From: Trileptium ribeirensis
Lineage: Eukaryota; Nematoda; Enoplea; Enoplida; Thoracostomopsidae
NCBI GenBank assembly: GCA_030248225.1
Contig: JASANE010003794.1
Span: 1-64,000 of the forward strand
DNA: 64,000 nt
Direction of reading: 5' to 3'
Every line of letters begins with the position of its first letter. The first letter of the stretch is position 1. The notes under the pieces are model-generated. The model made no database searches and had not been told where the DNA came from. It worked only from the letters and a program-made list of their open reading frames with translations. Shown here piece after piece: positions 1 to 11,300 of this stretch. The position numbers and the translations under genes are program-made.

Positions 1-605
1 GACCGTCCGGGAATAGGAGGCCTTTGACAATCTAAGGGGAAGGGAAGTGATCAGAATCAAGACCATCAAGTTTACCTGGTTTGAGCGAACCATAGCTTAA
101 TGGTCGCAAAAGTAAGCTGAAACAAATGGGTTACGGTAGTTTCCGATTATTCGGAAATAACGGACCTCGGGCCTATTTATCGGCCCGTAACCGTCCAACG
201 GTCCAGATTTACCGGAAATACCCCGAGTACTTTTCAGTAGAGAATTTTCAGGGCTCTCGAATGAGCCCAAGATATCGCAAATCGCTGGAGGATTTCACGA
301 GATATACTGGGGACAAATAGGTGGACATTCAATCAACAACCAATACTTACGCTAGGTTTGGTTGGTGACCATGGTCCCGAGTGGATCTGAAATAGGTATA
401 TATGGATATATGGTTATGTATATATGTAGATATGTGTGTGTTGCCCGATCTTCGTGTCTCGGTATGTCTAGTTTCCCGCCCCCACCGTATCAGAACTTTT
501 ATTTTATAGCATCCATTGACGCCCAAAGTTGCCTGACCCGCACCCTAACAACTGGTTTTTCTGGTGACCATCGGATCATTGATTGAAAGTATGCGTGTTT
601 CCAAG
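1..605. other. Unassigned sequence at window edge
   Basis: I see no supported gene here. The open frames are short and lack recognisable motifs. A small inverted motif (GGGCTCTCGAATGAGCCC, near 250) forms a hairpin, and a similar one (GGGCTCTCGGACGAGCCC) occurs near 27,168, hinting at a shared repeat. A short TA-rich run lies at 395-430. Confidence 0.4.
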
Positions 606-1260
606 TAGTCTACCCATCTAGGCATCTGACGAGGCCCCACGGGTCTCGATCTGACCAGTCCTCCCGCTGCCACATAGCTTACTTCCTTGTTTCATAATGC
701 ACCACGAAAATTCAACATAAAATTCCTTCGGTTTGTACCAACTCCGTATTTGACCACAGACCCTAAACGTGCTCATGCGACCCCTCATTTTATTTGTCTG
801 CTCCTGGCGAGCACAACGATATCCGGCGGGTCTTTGTCCGCCTTCGCGTTAGCCTCTTATGACCGATAATATGCCCCCCCCAATTTGGCATACCGACTGC
901 AAGTGGGTACAGACTGACCGAAAATTTAACCCCAACTCAAAGGTAGGCATAATGCCCCTCATTGCATTCGTCGCGTCGAGACATCTTCAACGATGCCCGG
1001 CGGGTCTCCATCCGTCGCCCCGTTAACCCGGAAGAGCCGAAAATGCGCCCCCACTTTTTGCTAAAACTCTCTTTAACGGCCTTCAACCGTCGTAATTTTA
1101 GTGCACCTCTACCCGCTGCCGTTAAGGTAGCGAAAACACCCCTCGTTTGAATCGCCTTTTCTAGGCGAGTTCAACGATGCCCAGCGGGCGTCGCTCCGCC
1201 CAACCGTTAGAGCGGGAGAGCCCGCCGAAACCCTGTATGCTAATACATGGCGGAACCCAA
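606..1260 (+). repeat. Degenerate tandem repeat, about 180-bp unit
   Basis: At least three diverged head-to-tail units begin near 779, 954 and 1138. Each starts with CCCCTCRTTT-like sequence and carries a core close to CAACGATGCCCGGCGGGTC, followed by TCCGYC. A fainter fourth copy of the core may lie near 610-640. Spacings are about 174 and 185 bp. The short open frames through this interval are by-products of the repeat. Confidence 0.6.
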
Positions 1261-1482
1261 AATTGGGTCCCGACCCGCCACTGCGTCTACCCCCCCTCGT
1301 GTTTGGCATCATTCAGCCCCGTTCTTCGTCCTGGGATCGAATTTCGCCCCAGCCCCTCGAAATTCCCTCGGGAACCCCCTGTCCCGACACCCTTTTCGTG
1401 CCTTTCCTTCTGTTCCTCGTTTTCCTTTTCCACTCTCTTTAACCGACCTCTTTTGGTCGGTTGTCGTCGTTGCTGTCGCCAT
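1261..1482. other. Unassigned C-rich sequence
   Basis: Pyrimidine-rich sequence between the tandem array and the microsatellites. No motif recognised. Confidence 0.3.
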
Positions 1483-1600
1483 GTGTGTGTGTGTGTGTAC
1501 GTGTGTGTATGTGTTGTTGCTGCTGTTGTTGTTGTTGTTGTGGTTGCTGTGCTGTTGTGTCGATGTTGTTATTGTTGTTGTTGTGGTTCTGCGTGTTTCT
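1483..1600. repeat. GT and TTG microsatellites
   Basis: A (GT)n run at about 1483-1512 passes into an imperfect (TTG)n/(TGC)n trinucleotide run to about 1590. Poly-Cys, poly-Val or poly-Gln open frames over it are artefacts of the repeat. Confidence 0.9.
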
Positions 1601-1689
1601 GGTGTGAACTTTCGCGACCCCTTTGTGTCCCATGAGTCACGTGTGTCATATGTGAAATGTGCTCATGAGAGGAGTAAAGGTAAGGAAGT

Positions 1690-1960
1690 AATTTATACAT
1701 ATATATATATAGAGAGAGAGATATAAGAAACAGGAAGGAAACAGAAAAAAAAAGGGGAGGGCGAGGAGAAGAAGGGGAAAGCGAAACAAAAAGCGTTAGG
1801 GATAGGGAGGGAGCGGAGGCTCAGGAGGACAGGGGATGGGGGGAAGGCCCACCCCCCGGCCGCGGGAGCTGCAGCATAGGAAAGGGGCCAGGACAGAAAA
1901 AAAGATAGGAAGGAGCGGGGTGCGGGGAGGTACATAGAACAATTAAATTCCCCCCTTATT
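1690..1960. repeat. AT dinucleotide run and long purine tract
   Basis: A short (AT)n and (AG)n run at 1697-1725 is followed by roughly 200 bp that is almost all A and G on the plus strand. No coding potential is apparent; it is a low-complexity tract that could adopt non-B DNA. Confidence 0.8.
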
Positions 1961-4220
1961 TTCCCCCGTCCTTAGGGCATGCTTTAGTACAGGACGGAAC
2001 AGGGGAATTTTAAGAAGTAAAGGAAGGAATTCCATTAATTTTTGGGCCAACCTATAAAGCGAACATAGAAAGGAGCTATGTTAGGAGGTAGATCGAGAGG
2101 AAGGGCTAAAAACCTTAGGCCGAGAAGCCCACCAAAAAAACTTGATGGAGGGGGGGGTGAGGCGGCAAACACCCGAAATATCAGAAAAAATCGGCAGGCG
2201 AGTTAGCTGGGGGGAAAAATTGATGAATGAGAGCTAGGAGGCGAAGAAGACAGATCTCCAGCTTAACCCAAGCAATTGATTTGGAAAGAAAGGTCAAAAT
2301 TGGTAAGTTGTCGGGTGACCGACCCATTTTTGTAGAACAGTTGGGGTTTTAATAGTCGATTTAGCATTAAATAACGAGCTTAAGAGATCTGAGTAATGAT
2401 CTCCAGATATATTCTTGACATAACTTTTGGAGGTTACATCAGAATTTAAGCTGAAAAGCACAGATGGTCGACCTCCGAGTAATCGGAGGGTTCAAGTTTG
2501 ATGTCGGCGATTTCGATTGAAGCCGACTCTCTCTAACGGGGTCCCAGGGTTTACGATAGCTGTCAAAAATAAAATTTGGGGAATTTTTCGATTGGGCGCC
2601 CGGGTTTGACCTCGAAAAAGTGGGCGTCAAAAGAACAACGCCGATTGGATGGCGACAAAATCGCCATGCTTCAACATAGCAGAAAATTTTGAAGCGACGA
2701 CTATCGCGTCGTCTCTGGGAATCAGTTCGACTTCGACAGCGCGGAGTTCGGTCGACTTTACTGACCGGCTCCGACGCTCTAGTTTTATTGTACGGTTTCG
2801 CCTTGGCTTTTAGCTTTCTTGTGTTTTTGCTTACTTGGTTTGGAACGGGATTCGACGTTGGAGGACCCGTGTAGGCGCCCGTCGCCTCACGGAAGGGGAC
2901 TAGCAATTGCTGTCCCGGATCGAACTTAGTAAGTCGGAATGAGAGTCAAGCGCATGGGGGTTTATTTTCCCCATTTGTGGTTGTAACAGACCGTTCATCA
3001 AAATAGAATTTTCATAGCAACAGTTGACATTCCCGTCCGTTAGTGGACGTTCTGTTTTACATGTTAGCTTATTCTACCTTTCAAGTTTCTTGACAAACCT
3101 CCTTCGGTCGAGTTTCGTTTTGGGCATCCTGAGCGAACGCACGGAAGGTGTTAAGTTGGCGACAACAAAGTCGAAGTAGTTCCTGATTCCCCGTGGTCAT
3201 AGGTAGGACAAACCAATGATGGACGCCTCTCGTCCATGTTTTTCATGACTTCTTACTTGTGAGTTAGGGCCGTAGAACTTTCCTGAGCTGACCACGGTAA
3301 AATTTTACCAGTAAATCATAGGGACTTGCATTTTTTCTTGTTTCTGCTCATGTTTATGGTTTCCAAACTTTCAGTTTAGTGGACTGTTCGACACTCATGC
3401 CGCTGCTTGAGTGCGGACTGACGTTGCAGATAGGGACCGAGGATTAGCCTCGGTCGGGCTTTAGGAAGCCCCAAAAATTTAGTTTCTCAATTCGAGTTAA
3501 GTAAATTTGGGGAATACAAAAGACTAAACAAATTCTAGGTGACTTCAGCTTGAGCTTAAGGTATTGGCACTCCGAAAGGAGCGATCTTTATTACAACCTC
3601 TACACAATTTTGGCCAGTGTTCGATTTGATTGCTAGCGTGACGCTTGATGCCAGCTTTACACAGTCCTCGACAGCCCCTCACGACCAAACTTACTGCTCG
3701 CACCACGAGGTTTACTTCGAAATCGGCTTGGTCCGATTATTAGGTTTACTAACGTTCAGTATAACCCGCTCACGTGGTTAAGCTTAACGGTAGGACACCG
3801 CTCCCAAAATGAACCGACGGCATGGCTAGATGCCTGAAATTGGCCACCAGATATACTTTCAAAGGCGCGATAGGGTGCCCACTATTCAAAATGAAATCAA
3901 AATACTCTCATTTTTATAAAATAAGAGCGCGACCTTTTGCGAACCGTTTTGACTTCGAACCGAGTAAGTGCAAAACCCCGTTTCCTTTTTGGAGCGACTT
4001 GATCGCTGAGTTTAAGTTTTTTTTATTTTAGCTCGGTTTGCCCGTTAGGCTATGTACTGTGAGTTTCCTTCTTTGGATTTTAACTGTACTCTCTCCTTTT
4101 TTCAGTTTCCCTTGTTAGGTTTCGATCCTGCACGGGGGATTCAAGCCCGCTGCAGATTTGTTCAGTACTAACCACTCGACTATCGAGTTCTGAACGAAAC
4201 AAATAAAATTTTAGTGATAA
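1961..4220. other. No recognisable gene
   Basis: A minus-strand open frame at 2439-2906 (155 codons) is the longest here. It has no motif I recognise, its composition drifts along its length, and it overlaps another frame. I do not call it a gene. The rest has short frames only. Decayed retrotransposon sequence is the likeliest content, by inference from the neighbours. Confidence 0.35.
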
Positions 4221-4280
4221 CTCAACTGCACAATTTCGATAGTGCAGTTGAGACACTGTACAATTTCGATGTGTACAGTG
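4221..4280. other. Twin adjacent hairpins with a shared loop
   Basis: Hairpin 1 is 4221-4252: an 11-bp perfect stem CTCAACTGCAC/GTGCAGTTGAG around a 10-nt loop. Hairpin 2 is 4254-4280: a 9-bp perfect stem CACTGTACA/TGTACAGTG around a 9-nt loop. Both enclose the core ATTTCGAT. At the equivalent stem position hairpin 1 has a C-G pair and hairpin 2 a T-A pair, so the pairing is kept although the bases differ. Role unknown. Confidence 0.7.
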
Positions 4281-5820
4281 CAATAAGGCAATAGGATAAG
4301 CGATAGAGAGAGGACGGCAAGGCAAAGAAAAAGCAACAAGGGAAACGAAAGAAACCAACGAAACAAAGCGAGAAACAGGAAAGAAAGGCACCAACCGAAA
4401 ACAACCCCAAAGCAAACAACACCAACCCACCCCAGGTGAAACGAGTCCCAGTTGTGGGACGGGCACGACAGTACGTTAAAACAGTTAAAAGTGCGGCCTC
4501 GGTCGCCTAGGAAATCGCTAGGGATAACAACTGCTCGTGCCTCTCGTCCATGTAGGCGATCGGAATAGTAGCCAGGAGTACCTCCGACATAACATAGTTT
4601 AAGGGATACTCAGCCACCAAATTCGGCCGCGTCACTACCGGCATACCGGTTATAGATTATTAGGACTCAGGATAGTCGAATTCCCAGATGGATTATTCAA
4701 GTTGTCGAGACAACGGCAAATGCAGGATTGACAAAGGACCTGGCCTCGGGATGGAATGAAAGGAGTGACTTGTTAGAGACGCTAGGCCGCATCTGCAGGA
4801 CAGGTAACACACGCGGACAGCATTTTGACATCTGACCGCGATGTAGGCGACTCGTCGGTTGAACCAAAATTAATAGTCTGTGCTCGTCGACAATTGCAAA
4901 TAATCGACTGCTCTGACAATGTAATGACGTGTACCATATTTGATTTTCCTTTTTCTTATCCAACGATCGAGTTTTCTTTTGTACGGTAGACCTATGCATT
5001 CCCCGTACCCGGACTCGTGCCTTGTCACCGCCCCTCCCCCGCCTAGTTCTCGAATTACGTGCACCGCCGCGCGCTATCATGAGCGAATTTCGAAGCACGC
5101 CAGGACGCATAACCCGAGCGACAGCTGACTTAGTTAACGTTCGATGTGGAACGCCTCGGGTATAGATTCTGGTCCGGTACTACCGGGGACGACTTCGCTT
5201 GAGCCACCCCTTCCTCCTTCGCACTGCTGGACAAGGGGACAGATGTTCGGACGGGCAGATTAGTACTACCGTAGGTTGTATTCATGTGCGTATCTAAATA
5301 AATGCCCTTTGTTAACCGATACTGTACATAGCTTTGAATAAACTCTTGAAAATTACATGACGTGTCCCGTGTTATTGGATTATTAGCGTAATAAAGACGT
5401 TCGAATGAACGGGCCAACTCTACGTGCCACGGCTTGACGAGGGGAATGTGCCAAGCCCTGACACGTGCAGTTCGCCACTAGTACTTGTATGTGAAAATCA
5501 CGGAATTGTAGCGAGAGTGGTCCACCTTGTTTGTCAATCGAACCCGCTCATGAAATTAGTACACCCAAATAGGGATGAAATTTACTAGGAAAACGCTATT
5601 ACTAAATACGGATAAATAGGTTATTAAGATACCGATTAGACTGTCCGACCTTAAACTTTCAGGGCATGTCGGAACCCTGTGGGGGCCATATGGCTACAAC
5701 AGACAAAGTGTTCGGTTAAGAATAACGCAGCAGAACTCAAAATTTACCTAGCAAATTTAAACTTATCCCGCATTTTACTTCAGGTCACGCTAGATAAAAC
5801 AACTTCCATTAGACTAGGAC
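4281..5820. other. No recognisable gene
   Basis: The plus strand from about 4300 to 4470 reads as Lys/Gln/Asn-rich sequence in one frame and the minus strand as hydrophobic sequence. Neither carries a domain I can identify. The remainder to 5820 shows only short frames. It may belong to a decayed LTR element, but I cannot show that. Confidence 0.35.
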
Positions 5821-5824
5821 AGGG

Positions 5825-6115
5825 AATATTGGCTTGACATCATGACCTGTGAGCAGGTTTCGGTGTCAACCTCCCTGGGGGACCTCAGTGATCGTACCAA
5901 AATACTAGACACGTGCGCAACCAATCGGGCGGGGTCCGAACACACCCCGTGAAGCGCGCCTGCGGCCTGCTAAGCTCCGTAACTTCTTGGGTCTGACCAA
6001 GGAAGTGGCTAAAATTCAAAACTTGGGGTCCGCCCTTGAGGTTACGATAGCCGGGGTCGTATGGGCATGGTGTTAGGAAGTTGCGCCATGCAGCTGCGTC
6101 ACCGTTATTACAGAT
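5825..6115 (+). repeat. GC-rich dispersed repeat, plus copy
   Basis: This stretch matches the reverse complement of about 25,245-25,530 over most of its length. Shared blocks include GAGGTTACGATAGC, a GTCGTAYGGGCAT block, CTCCGTARCTTCTTGGG and GCAGCTGCGTCACC-like sequence. The order is conserved with small gaps, so it is one diverged family. It lies about 460 bp upstream of the BEL/Pao integrase but a link is not shown. Confidence 0.6.
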
Positions 6116-6574
6116 TCTATTGTCGCTACAATGACATTGAGAAAGCTATTGATGTTGCAACAACAATATAGTTTCTTTGTTAGGTACACTAAAAGCAAAC
6201 GTTATTGCAACAACAATATTTATGGGCAACGCTATTGTTGGAACCAAAATAGAAAAGCTTTACACTCTGCAATAACATAACGAAAATATATCGTCTTTCC
6301 AACAGCTTACGGTGTGCTTTTCGTGCACGCAGATCTCTGTGAACGATACACGATTGCTCCGGGTCACCTCTTGGGTTTTCAGATTTTTGAACAATTTAAG
6401 GAAAAACGTGTGCGAGGGTGTGTTCTAGTGATGAAATTTCAAAGTCCAGGTTGCTCTGGGAGCATCGAATGCGAAGCGCTCATTTCGACGAAATGATGTG
6501 CCAACCGAAAAATTAAAAGTCTTTCACAATAGCGAAATAGCTTGGACTATTTCAGGACAACAATGGCTTTAATA
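6116..6574. other. AT-rich sequence before the BEL fragment
   Basis: Contains several short direct repeats of a TATTGTTG/GCAACAACAATA type between about 6118 and 6290. A 60-codon open frame at 6314-6496 has no recognisable motif. Confidence 0.3.
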
Positions 6575-7806
6575 CGTTGCAGCGGTCGTCTTGAGAAAGC
6601 TAATTTGCCAATCGACGCATGATGCCCTAAGTTATTACCTAAGCATAACTATTTCACGTATTTGGTTATACTTGATGTTCATAATCGATTGTATCATGCT
6701 GGGGTAGCTCATACCTTAGCCCAGGTGAGGATGCAATATTGGGTCGTGCACGGGCGGTCCGAAGTAAAACGGGTTATCCGACAATGTTGTGTCTGCAAGC
6801 TACTCTCAGGTGGTAGTTATGCTCCTCCTAAATATCCACCGCTTCCAGACTTTCAAATAACGCACCAACCAGCGTTTGCGTCAGTGGGTATTGACTATTT
6901 GGGCCCATTAGTCGTGCGGGACATACACTCAAAAGCTGTAAGTAAAGTGTGGATATGCATATACAGCTGTGCCGTTACTCGCGCCATTCATTTTGAGGTG
7001 ATAGAATCACTATCCGCTGATGACTTCCTGATGTGTCCTCGGCAGTTTATTTCGTCATATGGCGTTCCAAAGCCGGTGGTGTCAGATAATGCCAAGTATT
7101 TCCACAAAGCAGATAAGTTTTTAATCGAATTGTGGCGTGATATTATTACGGACTCATCTGTTCTAAACTTTTCATCGCGGCAGGGTATTAAATGGAAGTT
7201 TATAACGGAATTCTCAGCGTTGATGGGGGGCTTTTACGAAAGGTTGGTGGCTACAGTGAAAAAGGCATTAAAATCGTTGCTAGATCGCAGGTGTGTGTCT
7301 ACTGTGGAACTCCAAACAGTCATTTGTGAGGTCTCCGCTATAGTTAATTGTCGCCCATTGGTTTATCGGGACACTGAACTAGCGGAACCTGTTCTAACGT
7401 CTTCACATTTTCTTGTAGGTCACCGTGTTGGTGTTCCCAGCTTTGATCTTGGTGATTCGACACACACTCCACGGCAGGTAACGTTTGATGCCCTGGTAAA
7501 GCGTTGGCGTCGCATGCAAGCAATACTAGACACGTTTTGGAAACAGTGGCATGGTCAATATCTTCTTAGTTTGCGGGGAAATTTTGGATTTCGCAAGCCG
7601 CGCAATGCTATCCAAAGCATTCCCGAGGTGGGATCGGTAGTGCTTATAAAAGATAATTTGCCGCGGTTATTGTAGAAACTCAGTATTATCGTAGCTTTAC
7701 ATAAGAGCACTGATACACAAATTAGGTCGGCTACCATCAGATTATCTAATCGAAAACTCTTTAATCGCCCGACTCGGTCACTTTACCCTTTACAATTGAA
7801 AGCAAA
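6575..7806 (+). mobile_element. BEL/Pao retrotransposon integrase, broken by two stops
   Basis: This is the 3' end of a BEL/Pao pol gene. One frame runs from a linker block (RCSGRLEKANLPID) through an HHCC zinc-binding domain (two His in HNRLYH, Cys pair in CCVCK), then the integrase core, then the BEL C-terminal region (FWKQWHGQYLLSL, VVLIKDNLPR) and its last block ending RPTRSLYPLQLK. Catalytic Asp (VGIDYLG), Asp (VVSDNAKY) and Glu (GGFYERL) are all present, the last two about 50 residues apart. Two in-frame stops break it: TGA at 6620-6622 and TAG at 7673-7675; no frameshift is needed. Protease, RT and RNase H are absent upstream, and no flanking LTR was identified. Family identification is strong; the copy cannot make a full protein. 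Confidence 0.9.
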
Positions 7807-8086
7807 TCAATCCACGCTCTATTTCGGAGGACCACTCCACACAGAAATGTAGTAATCCGACACAACATAGTATTGAAGGTGGACCCAATATAACTTTGGA
7901 CCACACATATTCATTCAGATAATTAATATAATAAAGAAATAACAGCGGACCCAGGACGGAACCCTGAGGTGCTTCAGCAGTAACGCGACACCAGTCTGAT
8001 TTCGATTCATTAATGACAACCTGTTGGGTACGATTTGATAAAAACTTTCTCAAATGTTCCGAATTAATCAAACTCATCTTTCTCAA
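7790..8086 (-). mobile_element. LINE reverse transcriptase fragment (CR1-like)
   Basis: On the minus strand one frame contains FLSNRTQQVVIN followed by APQGSVLGPLLFLYYINYL. This is the conserved RT block around the GVPQGSVLGP motif of CR1/Jockey-group LINEs, with the first Val replaced by Ala. The catalytic FADD block expected next is not recognisable, so this is a short truncated piece. It abuts the BEL fragment on one side and a plus-strand LINE on the other. Confidence 0.8.
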
Positions 8087-8089
8087 TTA

Positions 8090-11000
8090 TCCATAAATCA
8101 ATGTTTGCCTACATATCACATTTTACATTTTATACGCTGCCATAACCTGAATGAACGTAGAACTGCGAGTTTCCGCCGTGGAACCCGAATATTTTATGGA
8201 AATCGAGCATGCGGAGTGGCCACCGCAAGTGCAAACTTAGCATCGACACCACTATTTGAAGTGACAGAGACGGTTACCACATCCATAGCCATGGGAATAA
8301 TTGAAAGGCCCACGGCAACCGACGACAATAATAATGCCACTGCCACCGCTGCGGTTAGCCCCAGCGACCGCATATTTCAGGGCGACGCTAATCAACAGCG
8401 AGCCTGCTAGACCAACCAAACAATCCAAACTCTGATGTTATATCCGCTAACCGCTCACCACGAACACTAATCGCTAATTCGAATCGTCAACCATCAGTTG
8501 TACTCAGGGGTATATTTTTCAATGCCCAACGTTTAGTCAATAAGAAGCCTCACCTACTTGAACTCGCTAGTGAAGACTAACTTTATAGCAGTTGCAAAAA
8601 CCTGGTTCGACGGAACTATTGACGACGTTTCCTATACACCTCAAGGATATCAACTTTTCTGACGTGACCGGCACGATGTTTTTCCTGGTGTAATACATGG
8701 CGGTGTCGCCATTATAATCAAGTGCTCCCTGAATGCTTGCCTAATATTATGTCCTCCCCGTATTCCACCGTCAGAATCACTGTTTGTCAAAAGCATCGAC
8801 GCCAGTAAAAATTCGTTGGTTTTTGGCGTGTGTTACCGCCCCTCTAATTCCGACAACTTCTACACGTTTGGGTGTGACGAACATACCGTTTTCGAACACA
8901 TCTGCTCATCATTTGAATTACTTGGGAGCGATGATGGCATTATCTGTGGTGACTTTAATCTGTCTTCTCTTAACTGCCCCAATCCGAGTTTTTTCTGCGG
9001 CATGTGACTTGATTTTCCTGCAGGCTCTGTCGATCAACTTTTTGGAGCAACTTGTCCATTTTCCGACCCGTGCTATAAACATGTCGGATCTCGTGGTGAC
9101 CAATTGTGCGCAATGCGTTTCTGTTGAGCCCACGGAAAACTCGGTTGTAGTGACCACGATGTCTACATCTTAATTAATGTGGCCGGTGCCTACCAAACAC
9201 CAGAACCGCCTGTCGATAAGCCACTTTTCTTCAGAGCTGACTATGATGCCGTTAATAGCTACCTTTCATGCATTGACTGGAGTACCCTCTTTATTTCGCT
9301 AGATATTGATAAATCATGGGCCGCGTTCCTCAGAGTGTACCGTACAATAATCGACATTTTTGTTCCTAATGTAACGCCTTCTTCTACAAGCTAAAACAGC
9401 CCTGACTATCCAATCGCCATGTAAAGCGCTGTAAACGCGCGGAGAAACAAGCATGGCGGTTATAGAGGTGTTGCGGCTATCTCCATTCGTTGTATAACGA
9501 ATATAAACGTGCCTTCACCGCTCATCATGAGACTACGCAACGCCCGTGCAAGCTATGAGCAGCGATTGGCCAGAAATATGGAACGCGACAGCAAGAAAGT
9601 TTATCGATATGCAAAAGAATCAATTAAGCCTTCCACATCACTCCGTGCAATTAAAGATCCGAACGGTAATTTGATGTCTGATGCCACAGCTATAGCCAAC
9701 TGTATCAACGACCATTTCGGATCCGTATTTATAAATGAGCCACCCGGACCTGTACCAATACTAACAGGTTGGTGCGCCGAACCAATCAGTGATGTTCAGT
9801 TCTCTCCAGCTGACAAAGCCATTCATTTGCAAGGACTTGATGCATGTAATTCCACTGGCCCTGATGGCATCCGGTCCCTGGTGTTGCAGCGATGCGCAAC
9901 CGTGTTTTCTCGCCCGCTGTATATAATTTCTCGCATAGCGGTCGATAGCGGCCGTGTTCCATCGGATTGGAAATGTGCTAACATTACTCCAATACCACAG
10001 GTACTCAACTCGCTAAAGTTGGATGATCTACGCCCAATATCCCTTACATCTATACGGTTTTAAGTTCTGGAGCGGCTAATATGGCAGCCTATCATCCAGT
10101 TCTTTGTGGGAAATAATAGATTATCTGTTAAGCAGCACGGATCGCTCCACGGTCGATGTGTCATATCTAATTTGTTGACATCGAATTCCTTTGCACCATC
10201 TTTGACGATCACTCTCTGCCTGGAGCTGACGTCATATACATCGATTTCAAAAAAGCCCTCGACACAGTCCCAATTCGCCGCCTCCTGATTAGTGCTGTGG
10301 GATTCGTGGAAGACTACTTGCTTGGTTTACAGATTTCCTATCGGATATGCGGCAACAGACATTACATTGGGAAAATCTAAAGCAGGGGACAGTGTTTGTA
10401 GCGGCATCTCCCAAGGAACCGTTTCAGACCCATACTGCTTTCTGGTTTATATAAACTACCTTGTCAGCACAGTAGACAACATTTGTAAGATTGACTTGTT
10501 CGTAGATGGCAACCGCTTGCGGCGATGCATTGACACCGCACTTGATTGTTACGTCCTTCAACAAGATATGGAAGAGTTTGAACTATGGCGTGACGATTCC
10601 CTGTTAGTCCCAAAACTTTACAAATGCCATACACTACGGGTACGCCCCAGTTTTGACTTCAATAACCGGCTTTTGCGGGACCAATCAACCAAATCTCATC
10701 TATATGTGACCTATGGATCATTTTGTCAGATGATCTCTGCTTCAATCTCCATATCAACCAAATTGAAAGTCAAGCCAATCGAACCATAAGCCTCATTCGC
10801 CGCTGTGTCCTGTCCCGTTCACCTGATGTAATCACCCCGTGGTAAGTCATATGTCCGCCCGGTGCTTGAGTATGGATCTATGGATCAGTTATCTGGTCGC
10901 CTCAATATGTAACTCTTGAAAATCGTCCTGAAGCCGTCCAGCGTAGTTGCTTGCGCCTCTGCCGTGACTACAATCCTGACAACTATTCGTCTCTATTACG

Positions 11001-11300
11001 AATGCGCCAAACAATCGATTTAGTGTACGCGTACAAAGTCCTCCATCGACTCATTATCTTGCAGCCTGACAATATGTTTACTCGTACTATCGCACGACAT
11101 CTCCGGGTGAAACTTGCCGTGCGATACGCTCGAACAAATGTCCGTGCCCAATCATTTAATTGGAGAAATATTCCACTGCTGGAACTCACTTCCTGACAGC
11201 CTCGTCACTGCCAGAACTGTTTCCAATTTCAAAAGTCGCTTGAGACGCACCCGTACTTAGTATCACTGTGACATAGGGTGCTTAGTCTGTAAGGTAAGTC
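8090..11300 (+). mobile_element. CR1-like LINE, nearly full length, inactive
   Basis: Pieces of one LINE ORF2 appear in order across all three frames. The endonuclease comes first: a TWFDGTIDD block near 8600, CYRPSNSDNF at about 8835, CGDFNLSS at about 8945, and SDHDVYI near 9160. The linker follows from about 9509. RT blocks come next: GPDGIRSLVLQ (about 9858), DFKKALDTVP (about 10,243), GISQGTVSDPYCFL (about 10,408), and FVDG at 10,499-10,510 where active copies have FADD. The C-terminal region (LCRDYNPDNYSSL to RNIPLLELTS) ends near 11,260. Many frameshifts and stops, plus loss of the second catalytic Asp, make it a dead copy. The 118-codon frame at 8054-8410 may be ORF1 remnant but has no motif. 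Confidence 0.88.

Noticed and set aside
552..570. TGGTGACCATCGG as a tRNA-Trp-type primer-binding site of an LTR element
   Set aside because: No LTR end precedes it and no gag follows; the match is short.
1177..1726. Two long overlapping plus-strand ORFs and one minus-strand poly-Gln ORF
   Set aside because: They are produced by the GT and TTG microsatellites and C-rich flanks; Cys/Val or Gln/His runs are repeat artefacts.
2439..2906. 155-codon minus-strand ORF
   Set aside because: No recognisable motif, uneven composition and no supporting context; it could easily be chance.
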